Positions 1-10,440 of a DNA stretch of 64,000 nucleotides are shown in pieces. The notes under the pieces are model-generated. The model was not told the origin of the DNA. It was given only the letters and a program-made list of their open reading frames with translations, and did not search any database. The first letter of the stretch is position 1, and the number at the start of each line of letters is the position of its first letter. The position numbers were made by a program, and so were the translations under genes. The DNA comes from Haemophilus parainfluenzae (lineage in GTDB: Bacteria; Pseudomonadota; Gammaproteobacteria; Enterobacterales; Pasteurellaceae): contig NZ_CP063110.1 in the NCBI RefSeq assembly GCF_014931275.1, positions 310,001 to 374,000 on the forward strand, written 5' to 3'.

Positions 1-1880
1 CTTGAAGCTGCTGTTTTCGCTGTTTCGTTTGTTTTATCTAATTGTGAAGTTACTGCATAAAGTTGTGAACCATTGATCGCTTCTGTTGAAGTCGCGGAAA
101 TATTTCCTGCTGCAACATTGATCAATTTACGCTCATCATCTACCGCACCTACGCTTACAAAGCTACCTGCACCTGCAACGGTTCCTTTGAAGCCACTATA
201 GGTTAAATTACCCACAGTTGCTTCAGTTACATTTGCAATAGGATGAGAACCTGTCGTAGTTGAATGATTACCTAAAACCACTGCTTCATCTAAACCTGCA
301 GCGATATTTAAGTTATTACCCAATACGGTTGTACCGTTTGATGCAATAGTATTACCGTGTCCAATAATCGTGTTATTTTTAACGCCATCTTTTACGTTAT
401 TTGCAACACCTACAGCAATAGTATTTTGGGTGTTATTACCAACAAGGTTATACACCCCTAATGCTGTACCATTTTTTACATTTTCACCAACCCAAGTGCG
501 AGCACCAACTGATGTACCATTTGTTGTGCTGTTATCCACACCAGCGTAATGACCTAATGCTGTACCATCATTTGTATTTGGACGAACATAACTTCTTGAA
601 CCTACAACGGTTGCATTCACAGAATCTTTACCCGCTGCAGAGAATTGTCCCACTACAGTCGCATTCACTGAATTTGCTTCGGCCACAGAATTAGCACCTA
701 ATACGGTTGCATTTACTGTCCCTGTGCGAGCTGCACTATTAGACCCCACTACCACTGCATCTTCAGATGCTGCTGAAGCACCGTTACCCATAGCAATTGC
801 ATTATATGCTGTTTCGGTGGTTGTTGCTCGCATACCTGCTGTAATAGAAAATATACCTTGTGCACCAGCAGACGAACGAACTGAGCCGCCATTAGTTCTT
901 AAACTCTCCTCTGAAGGAAGTCTATCTATATCCTCTGTTCCATCATTTACATGGAAATAAATATTAGCGGCTTGATTAGCCAACTCTAATGCATTATTTG
1001 CAGTAGTGTTTGCCGTTGTTGCGAGAGCTAGAGCATTATTTGCCGTACCTTTCGCACCGGCTGCTGCATCGTCTGCTCTTTCTGCTTTAGTTTTAGCATC
1101 ATCTGCAACAGTTTTAGCATTATCTGCGGTAGCTTGTGCTAATGTTGCCGTACTTGCCGTTGAATTTACGACTGTAATCACGTTGTAAAGCTGTGAACCA
1201 TTAATCGCATCGGTAGAAGTTGCGCTAATTAAGCCTGCTGAAACATATTGAACCTGTCTAGCAGAGGTACTATTACCGACCGCGAGAACAGACGTTCCAC
1301 TCTCTTGACCATTATTACCAACTTCATTTCCATTAATTGTAATTGAAGTTAATGAATTACGATTTCCAGTGACTGAACCTGCACCTAACGCGACATCATC
1401 AGTATTTTTTGCATTAGCACTAGCCCCTACTGCTACTGCAAAATTTGAGCTCGCTACAGCATCTGAACCAACTGCAACTGATTTAGTACCTGTTGCTTTT
1501 GTAGCAATACCGTAAGCCGCGCTATTAGCCCCTGTTCCCTTAGAAAAACGGCCATAAGCCACACCCCCATGATCTGCGGAGGCTTGATGACCAATAGCAA
1601 CAGAGCCAGTATCAGTTGCTGTACCACCGCCACCAGCAATCAAAAAGTTATTCGGTTGATAAGTGAAATTATTTAGAGGAGCCGAAATCGCATCTGCCTG
1701 TCCTGCAACACCCAATGTTGCCAATGCAACAGCACTTAATTTAAATAATTTACTGACTCGACCTACAACTGTCGGCACTGAAATATCAGAAGATGATTTT
1801 ACTTGCCCTTTTGCTAATTCGGACGTCACCACCAACGACTGAGTAGTACGATTCCAAATTACTTTAAAAATCTTATTCAT
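1..1880 (-). CDS. Trimeric autotransporter adhesin (YadA/Hia-like), 5' part
   Basis: The reading frame is open from an ATG at 1880 leftwards to the window edge, about 626 codons with no stop. The N-terminus (MNKIFKVIWNRTTQSLVVTS) is an extended signal peptide region typical of large autotransporters, followed by a hydrophobic stretch and a likely cleavage after AGQADA. The passenger shows YadA-head repeats (for example SVAVGSDAVASSNFAVAVGA), VNATVVG repeats, and two neck-type ISATST(D/E)AINGSQLY motifs near 1180-1220 and 40-85. An alanine-rich A-T-N stalk-like stretch lies near 970-1140. Family members trimerise in the outer membrane and mediate adhesion. The C-terminal beta-barrel anchor would lie outside the window. 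An AAGGGAG ribosome site lies upstream, separated from the ATG by a T-rich spacer. Confidence 0.9.
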   Translation of the reverse strand, partial: MNKIFKVIWNRTTQSLVVTSELAKGQVKSSSDISVPTVVGRVSKLFKLSAVALATLGVAGQADAISAPLNNFTYQPNNFLIAGGGGTATDTGSVAIGHQASADHGGVAYGRFSKGTGANSAAYGIATKATGTKSVAVGSDAVASSNFAVAVGASANAKNTDDVALGAGSVTGNRNSLTSITINGNEVGNNGQESGTSVLAVGNSTSARQVQYVSAGLISATSTDAINGSQLYNVITVVNSTASTATLAQATADNAKTVADDAKTKAERADDAAAGAKGTANNALALATTANTTANNALELANQAANIYFHVNDGTEDIDRLPSEESLRTNGGSVRSSAGAQGIFSITAGMRATTTETAYNAIAMGNGASAASEDAVVVGSNSAARTGTVNATVLGANSVAEANSVNATVVGQFSAAGKDSVNATVVGSRSYVRPNTNDGTALGHYAGVDNSTTNGTSVGARTWVGENVKNGTALGVYNLVGNNTQNTIAVGVANNVKDGVKNNTIIGHGNTIASNGTTVLGNNLNIAAGLDEAVVLGNHSTTTGSHPIANVTEATVGNLTYSGFKGTVAGAGSFVSVGAVDDERKLINVAAGNISATSTEAINGSQLYAVTSQLDKTNETAKTAAS

Positions 1881-2152
1881 AAAAAAATGAAACTCCCTTG
1901 CATAAATTTAATAATATAAAACTATGAGCCTGCCTCAAAACACCCAAGCAGAGACCAATCCCCATTATCTAACACACGCTTAATAAAATCTAGGCATTTT
2001 CAATATAATTTATGTAAATGTATGTAAATAAATTATCCTAAAAAAACAAACACATATTAATTTTGCTTTTATATCCAAATACTATAACAAAATCCCACTC
2101 TCTGCTTTAGCAATACCGACACCTGTTTGTTATGAAAAAACGTCATTAAAAT

Positions 2153-2184
2153 TGACCGCACTTTTATCTAAACAAGTGCGGTCA
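2153..2184. repeat. Inverted pair of Hin-type uptake signal sequences
   Basis: TGACCGCACTT at 2153-2163 is the exact reverse complement of AAGTGCGGTCA at 2174-2184, giving an 11-bp stem. Such USS pairs usually act as terminators, but this one sits between two divergent genes. It may instead be a pure uptake site or the relic of a lost gene. Confidence 0.75.
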
Positions 2185-2207
2185 TTCTTGAAATAATTCT
2201 AATTCAC

Positions 2208-2229
2208 GTTCATAATGAACAAACATTCA
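2208..2229. promoter_or_regulatory. Candidate repressor operator upstream of emrA
   Basis: Two overlapping dyads are visible: GTTCATAATGAAC (2208-2220, symmetric except at its centre) and TGAA-N6-TTCA (2216-2229). TetR- or MarR-type repressors of efflux operons bind this kind of site. No regulator gene is adjacent, so the assignment is inference. Confidence 0.35.
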
Positions 2230-2283
2230 TATTTTATAGACTGAAGCTTTTTTACTTCAGCATTTTCCGATAAGGCTCACATT

Positions 2284-3453
2284 ATGTCCGATCAACAAAC
2301 AGATACACAAAACTCTTCAAATAATAAATCTCAACAACGTAAAAAAGGGCTTTCCATTTTTATTCTTTTGCTTCTTCTGATTGCAATCGGTTCTGCAGCT
2401 TATTGGTTTTTCTTTATTAAAGGCTTTGAAGAAACGGAAGATGCCTATGTCAGCGGCAATCAGGTGATGGTATCGGCACAAGTCGCGGGGAATATTTCGA
2501 AAATTAATGTCGATAATATGGATCCCGTACAAGCGGGCGATGTGTTATTAGAACTGGATGACACCAACGCCAAATTGAGTTTTGAGCAAGCTAAAAGCAA
2601 TTTAGCCAATGCCGTTCGCCAAGTTTCTCAACTGAATTACACCGTAAAACAATTAAAATCTGCTGTTCGTGCGAATGAAATAACCCTTGCTCAAGCACAA
2701 GGAAACTTGAACCGTCGTGTGCAATTAGTCAAAGATGGGGCTATTGATAAAGAATCGTTCCAACATGCAAAAGAAGCCGTTGAACTGGCAAAAGCGAACT
2801 TAATGACCTCACAAAACCAACTTGAGGCAAATCAAGCCTTATTGCTAGATGGTCCTTTAAGTGAACAGCCCCAAATTCAAAGTGCGGTCAGTAATTTAAA
2901 ACAAGCTTGGTTAAATTTAGAACGTACGAAAATCCGTAGCCCAATTAAAGGCTATGTGGCTCGTCGCAATGCGCAAGTAGGGCAAGCGGTTTCTGTTGGA
3001 GGGGCATTAATGGCAGTGGTTACCACGGATCAAATGTGGTTAGACGCCAACTTCAAAGAAACACAATTAACCCATATGCGAATTGGTCAACCGGTTAAAA
3101 TTCACTTCGATCTCTACGGAAAAGATAAAACCTTTGATGGTAAAGTTGTCGGAATTGAAATGGGTACAGGCAGTGCATTCTCATTATTGCCTACTCAAAA
3201 TGCGACCGGTAACTGGATCAAAGTGGTGCAACGCGTGCCTGTGCGTATTCAATTAGATCCGCAACAACTGGCTGAAAACCCATTACGCATTGGACTTTCT
3301 GCCACCGTGAAAGTGGATGTGAGTGATAGCCAAGGCGAAACCTTGCGTAACCAAGCACCAACCACAACGCTTTATTCCACCAATGTGCTGCAATATGATG
3401 AAAGTGCGGTCAATAATTTGATCGAATCCATTATTCGCGACAATAGCTATTAG
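2284..3453 (+). CDS. emrA: EmrA-type multidrug efflux membrane fusion protein
   Basis: Periplasmic adaptor of a tripartite drug pump, linking the inner-membrane transporter EmrB to an outer-membrane channel. The 389 residues show a charged cytoplasmic tail, one membrane segment at about residues 22-46, the first biotinyl-lipoyl half (TEDAYVSGNQV..., about 51-95), a long alpha-helical hairpin (about 97-205), and the second lipoyl half with a RSPIKGYVARR motif, then a beta-barrel domain. Length matches E. coli EmrA (390). It ends 8 bases before emrB, so the two are clearly one operon. Typical substrates are hydrophobic toxic compounds; the actual substrate here is unknown. Confidence 0.93.
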   Translation: MSDQQTDTQNSSNNKSQQRKKGLSIFILLLLLIAIGSAAYWFFFIKGFEETEDAYVSGNQVMVSAQVAGNISKINVDNMDPVQAGDVLLELDDTNAKLSFEQAKSNLANAVRQVSQLNYTVKQLKSAVRANEITLAQAQGNLNRRVQLVKDGAIDKESFQHAKEAVELAKANLMTSQNQLEANQALLLDGPLSEQPQIQSAVSNLKQAWLNLERTKIRSPIKGYVARRNAQVGQAVSVGGALMAVVTTDQMWLDANFKETQLTHMRIGQPVKIHFDLYGKDKTFDGKVVGIEMGTGSAFSLLPTQNATGNWIKVVQRVPVRIQLDPQQLAENPLRIGLSATVKVDVSDSQGETLRNQAPTTTLYSTNVLQYDESAVNNLIESIIRDNSY

Positions 3454-3461
3454 GTTTCACA

Positions 3462-4988
3462 ATGTCGCAATCTCATTTTACGCCGGTACAAGGCGGTGCA
3501 CTGGTTATTCTCACGTTAGCGCTCTCGCTTGCGACGTTTATGCAGGTGCTTGATTCCACCATCGCTAACGTTGCCATTCCTACTATTGCAGGTGATTTAG
3601 GGGCTTCATTCAGCCAAGGCACATGGGTCATCACTTCGTTCGGTGTGGCCAATGCGATCTCAATTCCTATCACCGGTTGGCTGGCAAAACGTTTCGGTGA
3701 AGTGCGGTTATTTTTAATCTCAACCTTACTTTTCGTCCTTGCCTCTTGGCTTTGTGGCATTTCACACAGTTTGGAAATGTTGATTATTTGCCGCGTCATC
3801 CAAGGTGCAGTTGCCGGTCCAATCATTCCTCTTTCGCAAAGTTTATTACTCAATAACTATCCGCCTAAAAAACGTGGCATGGCACTGGCATTTTGGTCAA
3901 TGACCGTGGTGGTCGCTCCTATTTTTGGGCCCATTTTAGGCGGCTGGATCAGCGATAACATTCATTGGGGTTGGATCTTTTTCATCAATGTTCCCATTGG
4001 ATTGGCCGTCGTCTTAATGAGTTGGAAAATTCTAGGCGATAGAGAAAGCCAAATATCTCATCAACCTATTGATACCGTTGGGCTTGTTTTATTAGTTCTT
4101 GGCGTAGGCTGCTTGCAATTAATGCTGGACCAAGGAAGAGAGCAAGATTGGTTTAATTCAACGGAGATTATTGTTCTCACCGTGATTGCGGTTGTATGTT
4201 TGATCGCGCTCACCATTTGGGAACTCACTGATGACAATCCCATTGTGGATATTTCACTGTTCAAATCACGCAACTTTAGCGTAGGCTGCCTTTCAACCAG
4301 TCTCGCCTTTTTGGTGTATTTGGGGTCTGTTGTACTTATCCCACTTCTACTCCAACAAGTTTACGGCTACACCGCGACTTGGGCAGGGCTCGCAGCCGCC
4401 CCTGTGGGATTATTCCCGATTTTACTTTCGCCAATCATTGGTAAATTAGGGCATAAAATTGATATGCGAATTTTAGTCACAATCAGCTTTATGGTTTATG
4501 CCCTGACCTTTTATTGGCGAGCCGTGACCTTTGAGCCTGGCATGACCTTTGCCGATGTTGCATTGCCACAATTTGTGCAAGGTTTAGCGGTCGCTTGCTT
4601 CTTTATGCCGCTGACAACCATTACGCTTTCAGGTTTACCACCCGAAAAAATGGCTTCGGCATCGAGTTTATTTAATTTCCTTCGAACCCTTGCTGGTTCG
4701 GTAGGAACATCCCTCACGACATTTATGTGGTATAACCGTGAAGCTGTACATCATACTCAACTCACGGAAGCGATTACTCCATATAATCCAATTTCCCAAC
4801 AGTTCTTCCAGACGATGGCAAGTTTTGGTCTAAACGAACAACAAACAGCATCATATCTTGCCAGACAAATCACCGCTCAGGGCTTTATTATTGGCGCTAA
4901 TGAGATTTTCTGGCTATCGGCAATTACTTTCCTAGCATTATTCATTATCGTCTGGTTCGCCAAACCGCCTTTTGGAAATCGCCATTAA
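3462..4988 (+). CDS. emrB: EmrB-type MFS multidrug transporter (DHA2, 14 TM)
   Basis: Proton-driven drug exporter of the inner membrane and partner of the preceding EmrA. The 508-residue protein has about 14 hydrophobic segments. It carries the DHA2 hallmark VLDSTIANVAIPTIAGDLG near residue 29, the WLAKRFGEVR loop, and the antiporter motif C region GPILGGWISD near residue 150. Length matches E. coli EmrB (512). A bidirectional hairpin terminator separates it from convergent uvrA. Confidence 0.93.
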   Translation: MSQSHFTPVQGGALVILTLALSLATFMQVLDSTIANVAIPTIAGDLGASFSQGTWVITSFGVANAISIPITGWLAKRFGEVRLFLISTLLFVLASWLCGISHSLEMLIICRVIQGAVAGPIIPLSQSLLLNNYPPKKRGMALAFWSMTVVVAPIFGPILGGWISDNIHWGWIFFINVPIGLAVVLMSWKILGDRESQISHQPIDTVGLVLLVLGVGCLQLMLDQGREQDWFNSTEIIVLTVIAVVCLIALTIWELTDDNPIVDISLFKSRNFSVGCLSTSLAFLVYLGSVVLIPLLLQQVYGYTATWAGLAAAPVGLFPILLSPIIGKLGHKIDMRILVTISFMVYALTFYWRAVTFEPGMTFADVALPQFVQGLAVACFFMPLTTITLSGLPPEKMASASSLFNFLRTLAGSVGTSLTTFMWYNREAVHHTQLTEAITPYNPISQQFFQTMASFGLNEQQTASYLARQITAQGFIIGANEIFWLSAITFLALFIIVWFAKPPFGNRH

Positions 4989-4998
4989 AAAACCTCAA

Positions 4999-5043
4999 AA
5001 AATAACCGCACTTTGATGATATTCAAAAGTACGGTTATTTTTT
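4999..5043. terminator. Bidirectional terminator emrB / uvrA built on a USS pair
   Basis: The arms at 4999-5015 and 5027-5043 are complementary over 17 bp apart from one mispair, flanked by A and T runs. The left arm contains the perfect uptake core ACCGCACTT. The right arm contains the degenerate AAGTACGGT, a one-base variant. Confidence 0.85.
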
Positions 5044-7875
5044 CTAGCCTTTTGCCAAAATGTCTTTTAGGAATCTCGCAGTGTGCGAGCCTTTGACTTT
5101 GGCGACCTCTTCCGGTGTGCCTGTCGCGATGATTTGACCACCGCCACTGCCCCCTTCTGGACCAAGATCCACAATCCAGTCTGCGGTTTTGATCACATCT
5201 AAGTTGTGTTCGATCACCACGATAGTATTGCCTTGATCGCGTAAGCGATGTAACACTTCGAGAAGCTGTTTTATATCGGCAAAATGCAGACCAGTTGTCG
5301 GTTCATCCAAAATATAAAGGGTTTTACCGGTATCACGTTTTGAAAGCTCCGTTGCTAACTTAACACGTTGTGCCTCACCACCTGAAAGCGTGGTAGAAGA
5401 CTGACCTAAACGAATATAAGACAAGCCTACATCCATTAGGGTTTGCAATTTACGCGCAATCATTGGGATGGCATCAAAAAACTCACGGGCTTCTTCTACC
5501 GTCATATCTAACACTTGGTGAATAGTTTTGCCTTTATAACGGATCTCCAAGGTTTCACGATTATAGCGTTTACCTTTACATTGATCACAAGGCACATACA
5601 CATCCGGCAAGAAGTGCATTTCCACTTTTAGCACACCATCACCTTGGCATGCTTCACAACGACCACCGCGTACGTTAAAGCTAAAACGTCCTGGATTATA
5701 ACCACGCGCACGCGCTTCTGGTACGCCCGCAAATAATTCACGAATTGGGGTAAATACCCCCGTGTAAGTCGCAGGGTTAGAACGTGGTGTACGACCGATC
5801 GGGCTTTGGTTAATATCGATCACTTTGTCAAAATATTCCAAGCCTTCAATGGATTTATAAGGCGCAAAATCCGTTTTTTCCGCACGATTTAAGGCGTTTT
5901 GAGCCAATGGGAATAACGTATCATTAATTAGCGTTGATTTACCTGAACCTGATACCCCCGTAATACAAGTAAATAAGCCCACTGGGATCTCTAAATTCAC
6001 ACCTTTCAGATTATTCCCTGTCGCACCTTTTAATTTTAGAAGTTTGCTTTTATCAAGTGCGGTTCGTTTTTTCGGAATTTCGATTTTTTCTTCACCCGAT
6101 AAGAACTTACCCGTAATCGAATTTGGGTTCGCCATAATTTCTTTGGCTGTCCCCTGAGCGATCACTTGGCCACCATGTACACCAGCTCCAGGGCCAATAT
6201 CAATAATATGATCGGCTTCTCGAATGGCATCTTCATCGTGTTCCACCACGATCACGGTGTTACCCAAATTACGCAAGTGAATCAGTGTATTTAGTAAGCG
6301 TTCATTATCGCGTTGATGCAAACCGATAGAAGGCTCATCCAAAACATACATGACTCCCACTAATCCCGCACCAATTTGGCTAGCTAGTCGAATACGTTGC
6401 GCTTCACCGCCCGAAAGGGTTTCTGCTGAGCGAGAAAGGGAAAGATAATTCAACCCCACATTCACTAAGAATTCCAACCGCTCTTTGATCTCTTTCAGGA
6501 TTTTTTCCGCAATTTGTGCTTTTTGACCCGTTAAGGTGAGTCCTTGGAAAAACTCAAGGCTTTCACCAATGCTTTTCTCTGAAATTTGCGGCAAGTTAAT
6601 GCTGCCAATATACACGTTTCGAGCTTCAGGGCGAAGACGTGAACCACCACAATCTGCACAAGGGCGGTTGCTGATATTTTTTGCCAATTCTTCGCGTACA
6701 GACATGGATTCCGTTTCTTTATAACGGCGAGCCATGTTATTCAAAATCCCTTCAAAAGGATGTTTGCGGATCACCACATCGCCACGGTCGTTCATATATT
6801 GGAATTCAATTTCTTCCTTGCCTGAACCGTGCATCACAATATCTTTAATTTTTTGTGGCAAATCTTCGTATGGCGTTTCAATATCAAATTTATAATGTTT
6901 CGCTAACGAGGTAAGCATTTGATAGTAATAGAAATTGCGACGATCCCAACCTTTTACCGCACCGCCTGCAAGAGAAATACTTTCATTTTGTACCACACGG
7001 CTTTCATCAAAGAACTGCTGAACACCTAAGCCATCACAAGTCGGACACGCCCCTGCCGGGTTATTAAATGAGAACAAGCGAGGCTCTAATTCCGGTACGG
7101 AATAGCCACAATGTGGACAAGCAAAATTCGCCGAGAAAACCAATTCTTCAGCTTTAGGATTATCCATATCCGCCACAACTGCTGTACCACCAGAAAGCTC
7201 CAAAGCCGTTTCAAAGGATTCTGCCAAACGTGTGGCTAAATCTGACCGCACTTTAAAACGATCCACCACCACTTCAATGGTATGTTTTTTCTGTAAAGCA
7301 AGTTCTGGTGGATCAGATAAATCACAAATCTCACCATCAATTCTTGCACGAATATAACCTTGTGCCGCCAAGCTATCTAACAACTTAACGTGCTCACCTT
7401 TACGGTTTTTCACCACAGGCGCAAGCAACATCATTTTGCTTTCTTCTGGCAGACTTAAAACTTTATCCACCATTTGGCTGATGGTTTGTGCCGTTAATGG
7501 CACATCATGATCCGGACAACGAGGCTCCCCTACGCGAGCAAACAACAAACGCAGGTAATCATAAATTTCGGTGATCGTGCCCACGGTTGAACGTGGGTTA
7601 TGAGAAGTGGATTTTTGCTCAATAGAAATCGCCGGCGACAAGCCCTCAATCGAATCCACATCAGGTTTTTCCATCAAAGAAAGGAACTGGCGCGCGTAAG
7701 CAGAAAGTGATTCCACATAACGGCGCTGCCCTTCCGCATAAAGCGTATCAAATGCTAAAGAAGATTTGCCCGAACCAGACAAGCCTGTTATCACAATTAA
7801 TTTATCGCGCGGAATGGTTAAATTGATGTTTTTGAGGTTGTGGGTTCTAGCCCCACGAATGTCGATAGTATCCAT
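5044..7875 (-). CDS. uvrA: Excinuclease ABC subunit A
   Basis: Damage-recognition ATPase of nucleotide excision repair; the UvrA dimer loads UvrB at lesions. The 943-residue protein has two ABC modules. The first has Walker A GLSGSGKS near residue 31, zinc-binding CPHCGY...CPTCDG (about 253-280) and signature LSGGEAQRI. The second has Walker A GVSGSGKS near 640, zinc-binding CEACQG...CDQCKG (about 738-766) and [12 protein letters not shown], then [10 protein letters not shown]. Length equals the family norm (E. coli 940). It is divergent from ssb across a LexA-like box, the arrangement known from E. coli. Confidence 0.98.
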   Translation of the reverse strand: MDTIDIRGARTHNLKNINLTIPRDKLIVITGLSGSGKSSLAFDTLYAEGQRRYVESLSAYARQFLSLMEKPDVDSIEGLSPAISIEQKSTSHNPRSTVGTITEIYDYLRLLFARVGEPRCPDHDVPLTAQTISQMVDKVLSLPEESKMMLLAPVVKNRKGEHVKLLDSLAAQGYIRARIDGEICDLSDPPELALQKKHTIEVVVDRFKVRSDLATRLAESFETALELSGGTAVVADMDNPKAEELVFSANFACPHCGYSVPELEPRLFSFNNPAGACPTCDGLGVQQFFDESRVVQNESISLAGGAVKGWDRRNFYYYQMLTSLAKHYKFDIETPYEDLPQKIKDIVMHGSGKEEIEFQYMNDRGDVVIRKHPFEGILNNMARRYKETESMSVREELAKNISNRPCADCGGSRLRPEARNVYIGSINLPQISEKSIGESLEFFQGLTLTGQKAQIAEKILKEIKERLEFLVNVGLNYLSLSRSAETLSGGEAQRIRLASQIGAGLVGVMYVLDEPSIGLHQRDNERLLNTLIHLRNLGNTVIVVEHDEDAIREADHIIDIGPGAGVHGGQVIAQGTAKEIMANPNSITGKFLSGEEKIEIPKKRTALDKSKLLKLKGATGNNLKGVNLEIPVGLFTCITGVSGSGKSTLINDTLFPLAQNALNRAEKTDFAPYKSIEGLEYFDKVIDINQSPIGRTPRSNPATYTGVFTPIRELFAGVPEARARGYNPGRFSFNVRGGRCEACQGDGVLKVEMHFLPDVYVPCDQCKGKRYNRETLEIRYKGKTIHQVLDMTVEEAREFFDAIPMIARKLQTLMDVGLSYIRLGQSSTTLSGGEAQRVKLATELSKRDTGKTLYILDEPTTGLHFADIKQLLEVLHRLRDQGNTIVVIEHNLDVIKTADWIVDLGPEGGSGGGQIIATGTPEEVAKVKGSHTARFLKDILAKG

Positions 7876-7940
7876 AAAAAAAGCGATTGCCTTAAGAAAA
7901 TAAATTCAAAAATTGCGACCATTATCGCATATTTCAATAT

Positions 7941-7956
7941 CTGTGCAAATATCCAG
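7941..7956. promoter_or_regulatory. LexA (SOS) box candidate between uvrA and ssb
   Basis: The 16-mer CTGTGCAAATATCCAG has the CTG-N10-CAG frame of the gammaproteobacterial SOS box. The left half-site CTGT is perfect and the right one deviates by one base (CCAG for ACAG). In E. coli uvrA and ssb share such a box in the same divergent position. Confidence 0.65.
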
Positions 7957-8037
7957 TTAATTTTTATGGATCTTTTGTTTCTTTTAAGGCAAAATAGCCA
8001 AAATTTTTCATCTTATTTCTAAAATATAGAGGATTCT

Positions 8038-8505
8038 ATGGCAGGTATTAATAAAGTAATCATCGTAGGTAATTTAGGTAATGATCCTGAAATCCGCACA
8101 ATGCCAAATGGCGAAGCGGTAGCAAATATCAGCGTGGCGACAAGTGAAAGCTGGACAGATAAAAACACTGGCGAACGTCGTGAAGTGACCGAATGGCACC
8201 GCATCGTGTTATATCGTCGTTTAGCGGAAATTGCGGGTCAATACTTACGCAAAGGCTCACAAGTTTATGTTGAAGGTCGTTTAAAAACCCGTAAATGGCA
8301 AGATAACAACGGCCAAGATCGTTACACCACTGAAATCCAAGGTGATAACTTACAAATGTTAGGTGGTCGTAATCAAGAGATGGGCGGTTATACACCTGCA
8401 CAATCAGCATCACAACCAAGCTATCAATCTCGTCCAGCACAATCTGCGCCAGCGCCACAAGCTGAGCCACCAATGGACGCATTTGATGACAACATTCCAT
8501 TCTAA
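8038..8505 (+). CDS. ssb: Single-stranded DNA-binding protein
   Basis: Coats single-stranded DNA in replication, recombination and repair, and recruits partner proteins through its C-terminal tip. The 155 residues show the OB-fold ([20 protein letters not shown]..., [12 protein letters not shown]), a Gln/Pro/Ser/Ala-rich linker (about 115-145) and the acidic tip DAFDDNIPF. The ribosome site AGAGGA precedes the ATG. It is divergent from uvrA and ends in a strong hairpin terminator. Confidence 0.97.
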   Translation: MAGINKVIIVGNLGNDPEIRTMPNGEAVANISVATSESWTDKNTGERREVTEWHRIVLYRRLAEIAGQYLRKGSQVYVEGRLKTRKWQDNNGQDRYTTEIQGDNLQMLGGRNQEMGGYTPAQSASQPSYQSRPAQSAPAPQAEPPMDAFDDNIPF

Positions 8506-8537
8506 ATTGTATTAATACAAGATTATCAATACGAAGA

Positions 8538-8567
8538 GAGACCTTTCATTGAAAGGTCTCTTTTTTA
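8538..8567 (+). terminator. Rho-independent terminator after ssb
   Basis: GAGACCTTTC (8538-8547) pairs perfectly with GAAAGGTCTC (8551-8560) around a 3-base loop, followed by a T run. Confidence 0.9.
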
Positions 8568-8638
8568 TCTCTCATTTTGACATCAATTATTCGTGCGCCT
8601 TATCTCGCTCAAGCACTAAAACACAATAAATACTCAAT

Positions 8639-8800
8639 TTATTGCACAGCATCCGAATCTAAGATATCTTTATTTGAATACTGGAAAATAGTATAAATAT
8701 CAAGGAGAACATTTCTTAGATGGGCAACATCACTCGAATCAGGAAAAAGAAAACGATGTATCTTTGCTTTATTTCCTTTGAACATCTTCAGGAGTAAGAA
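8639..8800 (-). pseudogene. Possible coding remnant (minus strand), unrecognised
   Basis: A minus-strand frame ending in a stop at 8639 reads as plausible protein (FPDSSDVAHLRNVLLDIY...). Its only start would lie inside the leader of the next gene, and no family is recognised. It may be the 3' end of a lost gene, or chance. This stretch is otherwise the upstream region of the gene at 8804. Confidence 0.2.
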
Positions 8801-8803
8801 TAT

Positions 8804-9394
8804 ATGGAAAATTTTAAACAAATCCTTTCGAAATTATCTGTTATTTTTTTATTATTCTATTCGCAAAATATATTTTCCATGACACAAACAGAAATCCAAT
8901 TGGAAAAAGCTTATTTAGCAGAAATGATTGATATAGCATCTGAAATTATGGAGAAAAAACAATCTATTGATCCTGATTCATTGCAATATAAACGTAGGAA
9001 TATCAAGGTTCTTACTCATACAAACATGAAAAATGGTTATACAAGCTACACTTTGGAAAAATCTAAAATTCATTTGATAGTACCCAAAGAGTTAAATCCT
9101 GATACAAGGCTCAGTGTTTATTGTGATGAAAGTGAAGATGCAATAAATATCCTATTTGACAAAGATGAATTGACAAAATACTTTCATCTGAATCTTAAAA
9201 AAAGTGAAGAAAAATCAGAAACATTGAAAACAGTTTTTGATGAAACCACATATTTTTTTACTTCCTATGAATTTTCTATCGATAAATACCCTAACGTTAC
9301 CGTTGAGTTTCGTCTCTACCATTCACCCAGTACAACATTCAGATTGGACTACCCGACTGAATTTACGCGGATTTTGATTTATAGAAAAATGTAA
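8804..9394 (+). CDS. Secreted or periplasmic protein of unknown function
   Basis: I do not recognise this 196-residue protein. It has a Sec-type signal peptide (charged MENFKQILSK, hydrophobic VIFLLFYSQN, likely cleavage near IFS-M, residue 25). A charged, lysine- and glutamate-rich body without cysteine pairs or repeats follows. AGGAG lies nine bases before the ATG. Base composition is clearly more AT-rich than ssb, and the gene opens the variable region between ssb and ydbH. Its nearness to the Tli4-like lipoprotein gene would fit an immunity-type or toxin-associated protein, but that is only context. Confidence 0.6.
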   Translation: MENFKQILSKLSVIFLLFYSQNIFSMTQTEIQLEKAYLAEMIDIASEIMEKKQSIDPDSLQYKRRNIKVLTHTNMKNGYTSYTLEKSKIHLIVPKELNPDTRLSVYCDESEDAINILFDKDELTKYFHLNLKKSEEKSETLKTVFDETTYFFTSYEFSIDKYPNVTVEFRLYHSPSTTFRLDYPTEFTRILIYRKM

Positions 9395-9614
9395 CAGACG
9401 ATGTTTCCTTATACCGTTTCTAACTTGGGCGACATTGTTCCACCACCGACCGCTCTTTGCCCCTCAAAAAAGAACCTAGACACCTAATTTTAGGTTCGGA
9501 TTATTATTCAATTTCGTTATAACTAAAAATCAGTACATATATTTAACAATTCTTTCGGTTTTGCTATGTGGTTTGCTACATTTTTACCGTCTTATTTTTA
9601 CTAGAGGTACAACT

Positions 9615-10409
9615 ATGCAGCATCGCGATCTTTATCCCCACGAAATCTTACAAGATGTCATTGATAAAAGTTATGCTAAGTCGCAAGGACATCTAAAAAC
9701 ACTGTCTATTTTAAGTTTTTTAGGTGGCGGCTATGTGAGTTTTGGTTATATGGCCTATTTAAAAGTCGTGAGCGGTATTCCTCCTGAGTGGGGAGGGCTG
9801 GCGACATTACTTGGTGCGGCTGTGTTTCCTATTTGTTTGATTTGTATATTAATCGGTGGTGGTGAATTGGCCACGGGAAACATGATGATGATGGCATTAG
9901 GCCGTTTAACAAAAAGAGTAAGCCTTAAAAAATTATTTCGTAACTGGATTGTCGTGAGTTTGGGCAACCTGCTCGGTGCACTGTTTATGGCCTATTTCTT
10001 AGGGCATTATGTCGGTTTATCAGAAGGTGCTGCAGCCGCTAAAACCATCGCGATTGCCGAGGCTAAAGTGCAAATGGATTTTGGTCGCGCCTTTGTTTCT
10101 GCCATAGCTTGTAACTGGATGGTCTGCATGGGTATTTGGTTCTATTTTGGCGCCAAACAAACCTCCGGTCGTATTCTCGCCATGTGGTTCCCAGTGATGA
10201 TTTTTGTGCTTATCGGATTACAACACTTTGTCGCCAATATGTTTATTATTCCTGCCGGGATTTTTGCTGGTGCTAATGTGACTTGGAGCCAATTCTTCTT
10301 CAATATGATTCCAGTCTTTTTAGGCAATGTTACCGGTGGTGCAGCATTTGTCGGCGCATCTTATCTGTACGCCTATCGCCACTTATTAAAAGAAGATTAT
10401 TGTATTTAG
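9615..10409 (+). CDS. Formate/nitrite transporter (FNT) family channel
   Basis: Pentameric inner-membrane channel for small monovalent anions (formate, nitrite or similar acids). The sequence shows the FNT signatures GGELATGNMM (about residue 90) and ACNWMVCMGIW (about 163-173), the central channel histidine in QHFVANMF, and about six hydrophobic segments. I chose the ATG at 9615 because AGAGGT lies just upstream and the protein then begins MQHRDLYPHE. An in-frame TTG at 9561 would add 18 residues without a good ribosome site. The 264-residue length suits the family. The substrate cannot be decided, as no pfl or nitrite reductase genes are adjacent. Confidence 0.85.
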   Translation: MQHRDLYPHEILQDVIDKSYAKSQGHLKTLSILSFLGGGYVSFGYMAYLKVVSGIPPEWGGLATLLGAAVFPICLICILIGGGELATGNMMMMALGRLTKRVSLKKLFRNWIVVSLGNLLGALFMAYFLGHYVGLSEGAAAAKTIAIAEAKVQMDFGRAFVSAIACNWMVCMGIWFYFGAKQTSGRILAMWFPVMIFVLIGLQHFVANMFIIPAGIFAGANVTWSQFFFNMIPVFLGNVTGGAAFVGASYLYAYRHLLKEDYCI

Positions 10410-10440
10410 TAAACGAAAATCTGCCCGCACTTTGACGTGA

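Larger units (their letters stand above)
1881..2283. other. Divergent intergenic region, adhesin / emrA
   Basis: These 403 bases hold both promoters, an inverted uptake-signal pair and candidate operator palindromes (listed separately). The sequence is very AT-rich. I see no gene in it. Confidence 0.6.

Noticed and set aside
461..1188. Plus-strand open frames of 60-78 codons opposite the adhesin
   Set aside because: They are shadows of the repetitive autotransporter frame, which is open on the minus strand over the whole interval and has clear family motifs.
9472..9505. Weak inverted repeat GAACCTA...TAGGTTC upstream of the FNT gene
   Set aside because: Seven-base stem with a long loop and no T run; not convincing as a terminator or operator.
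9561..9614. Longer N-terminus of the FNT channel from a TTG
   Set aside because: No ribosome site there, while AGAGGT stands before ATG 9615 and the shorter protein has the normal family start.
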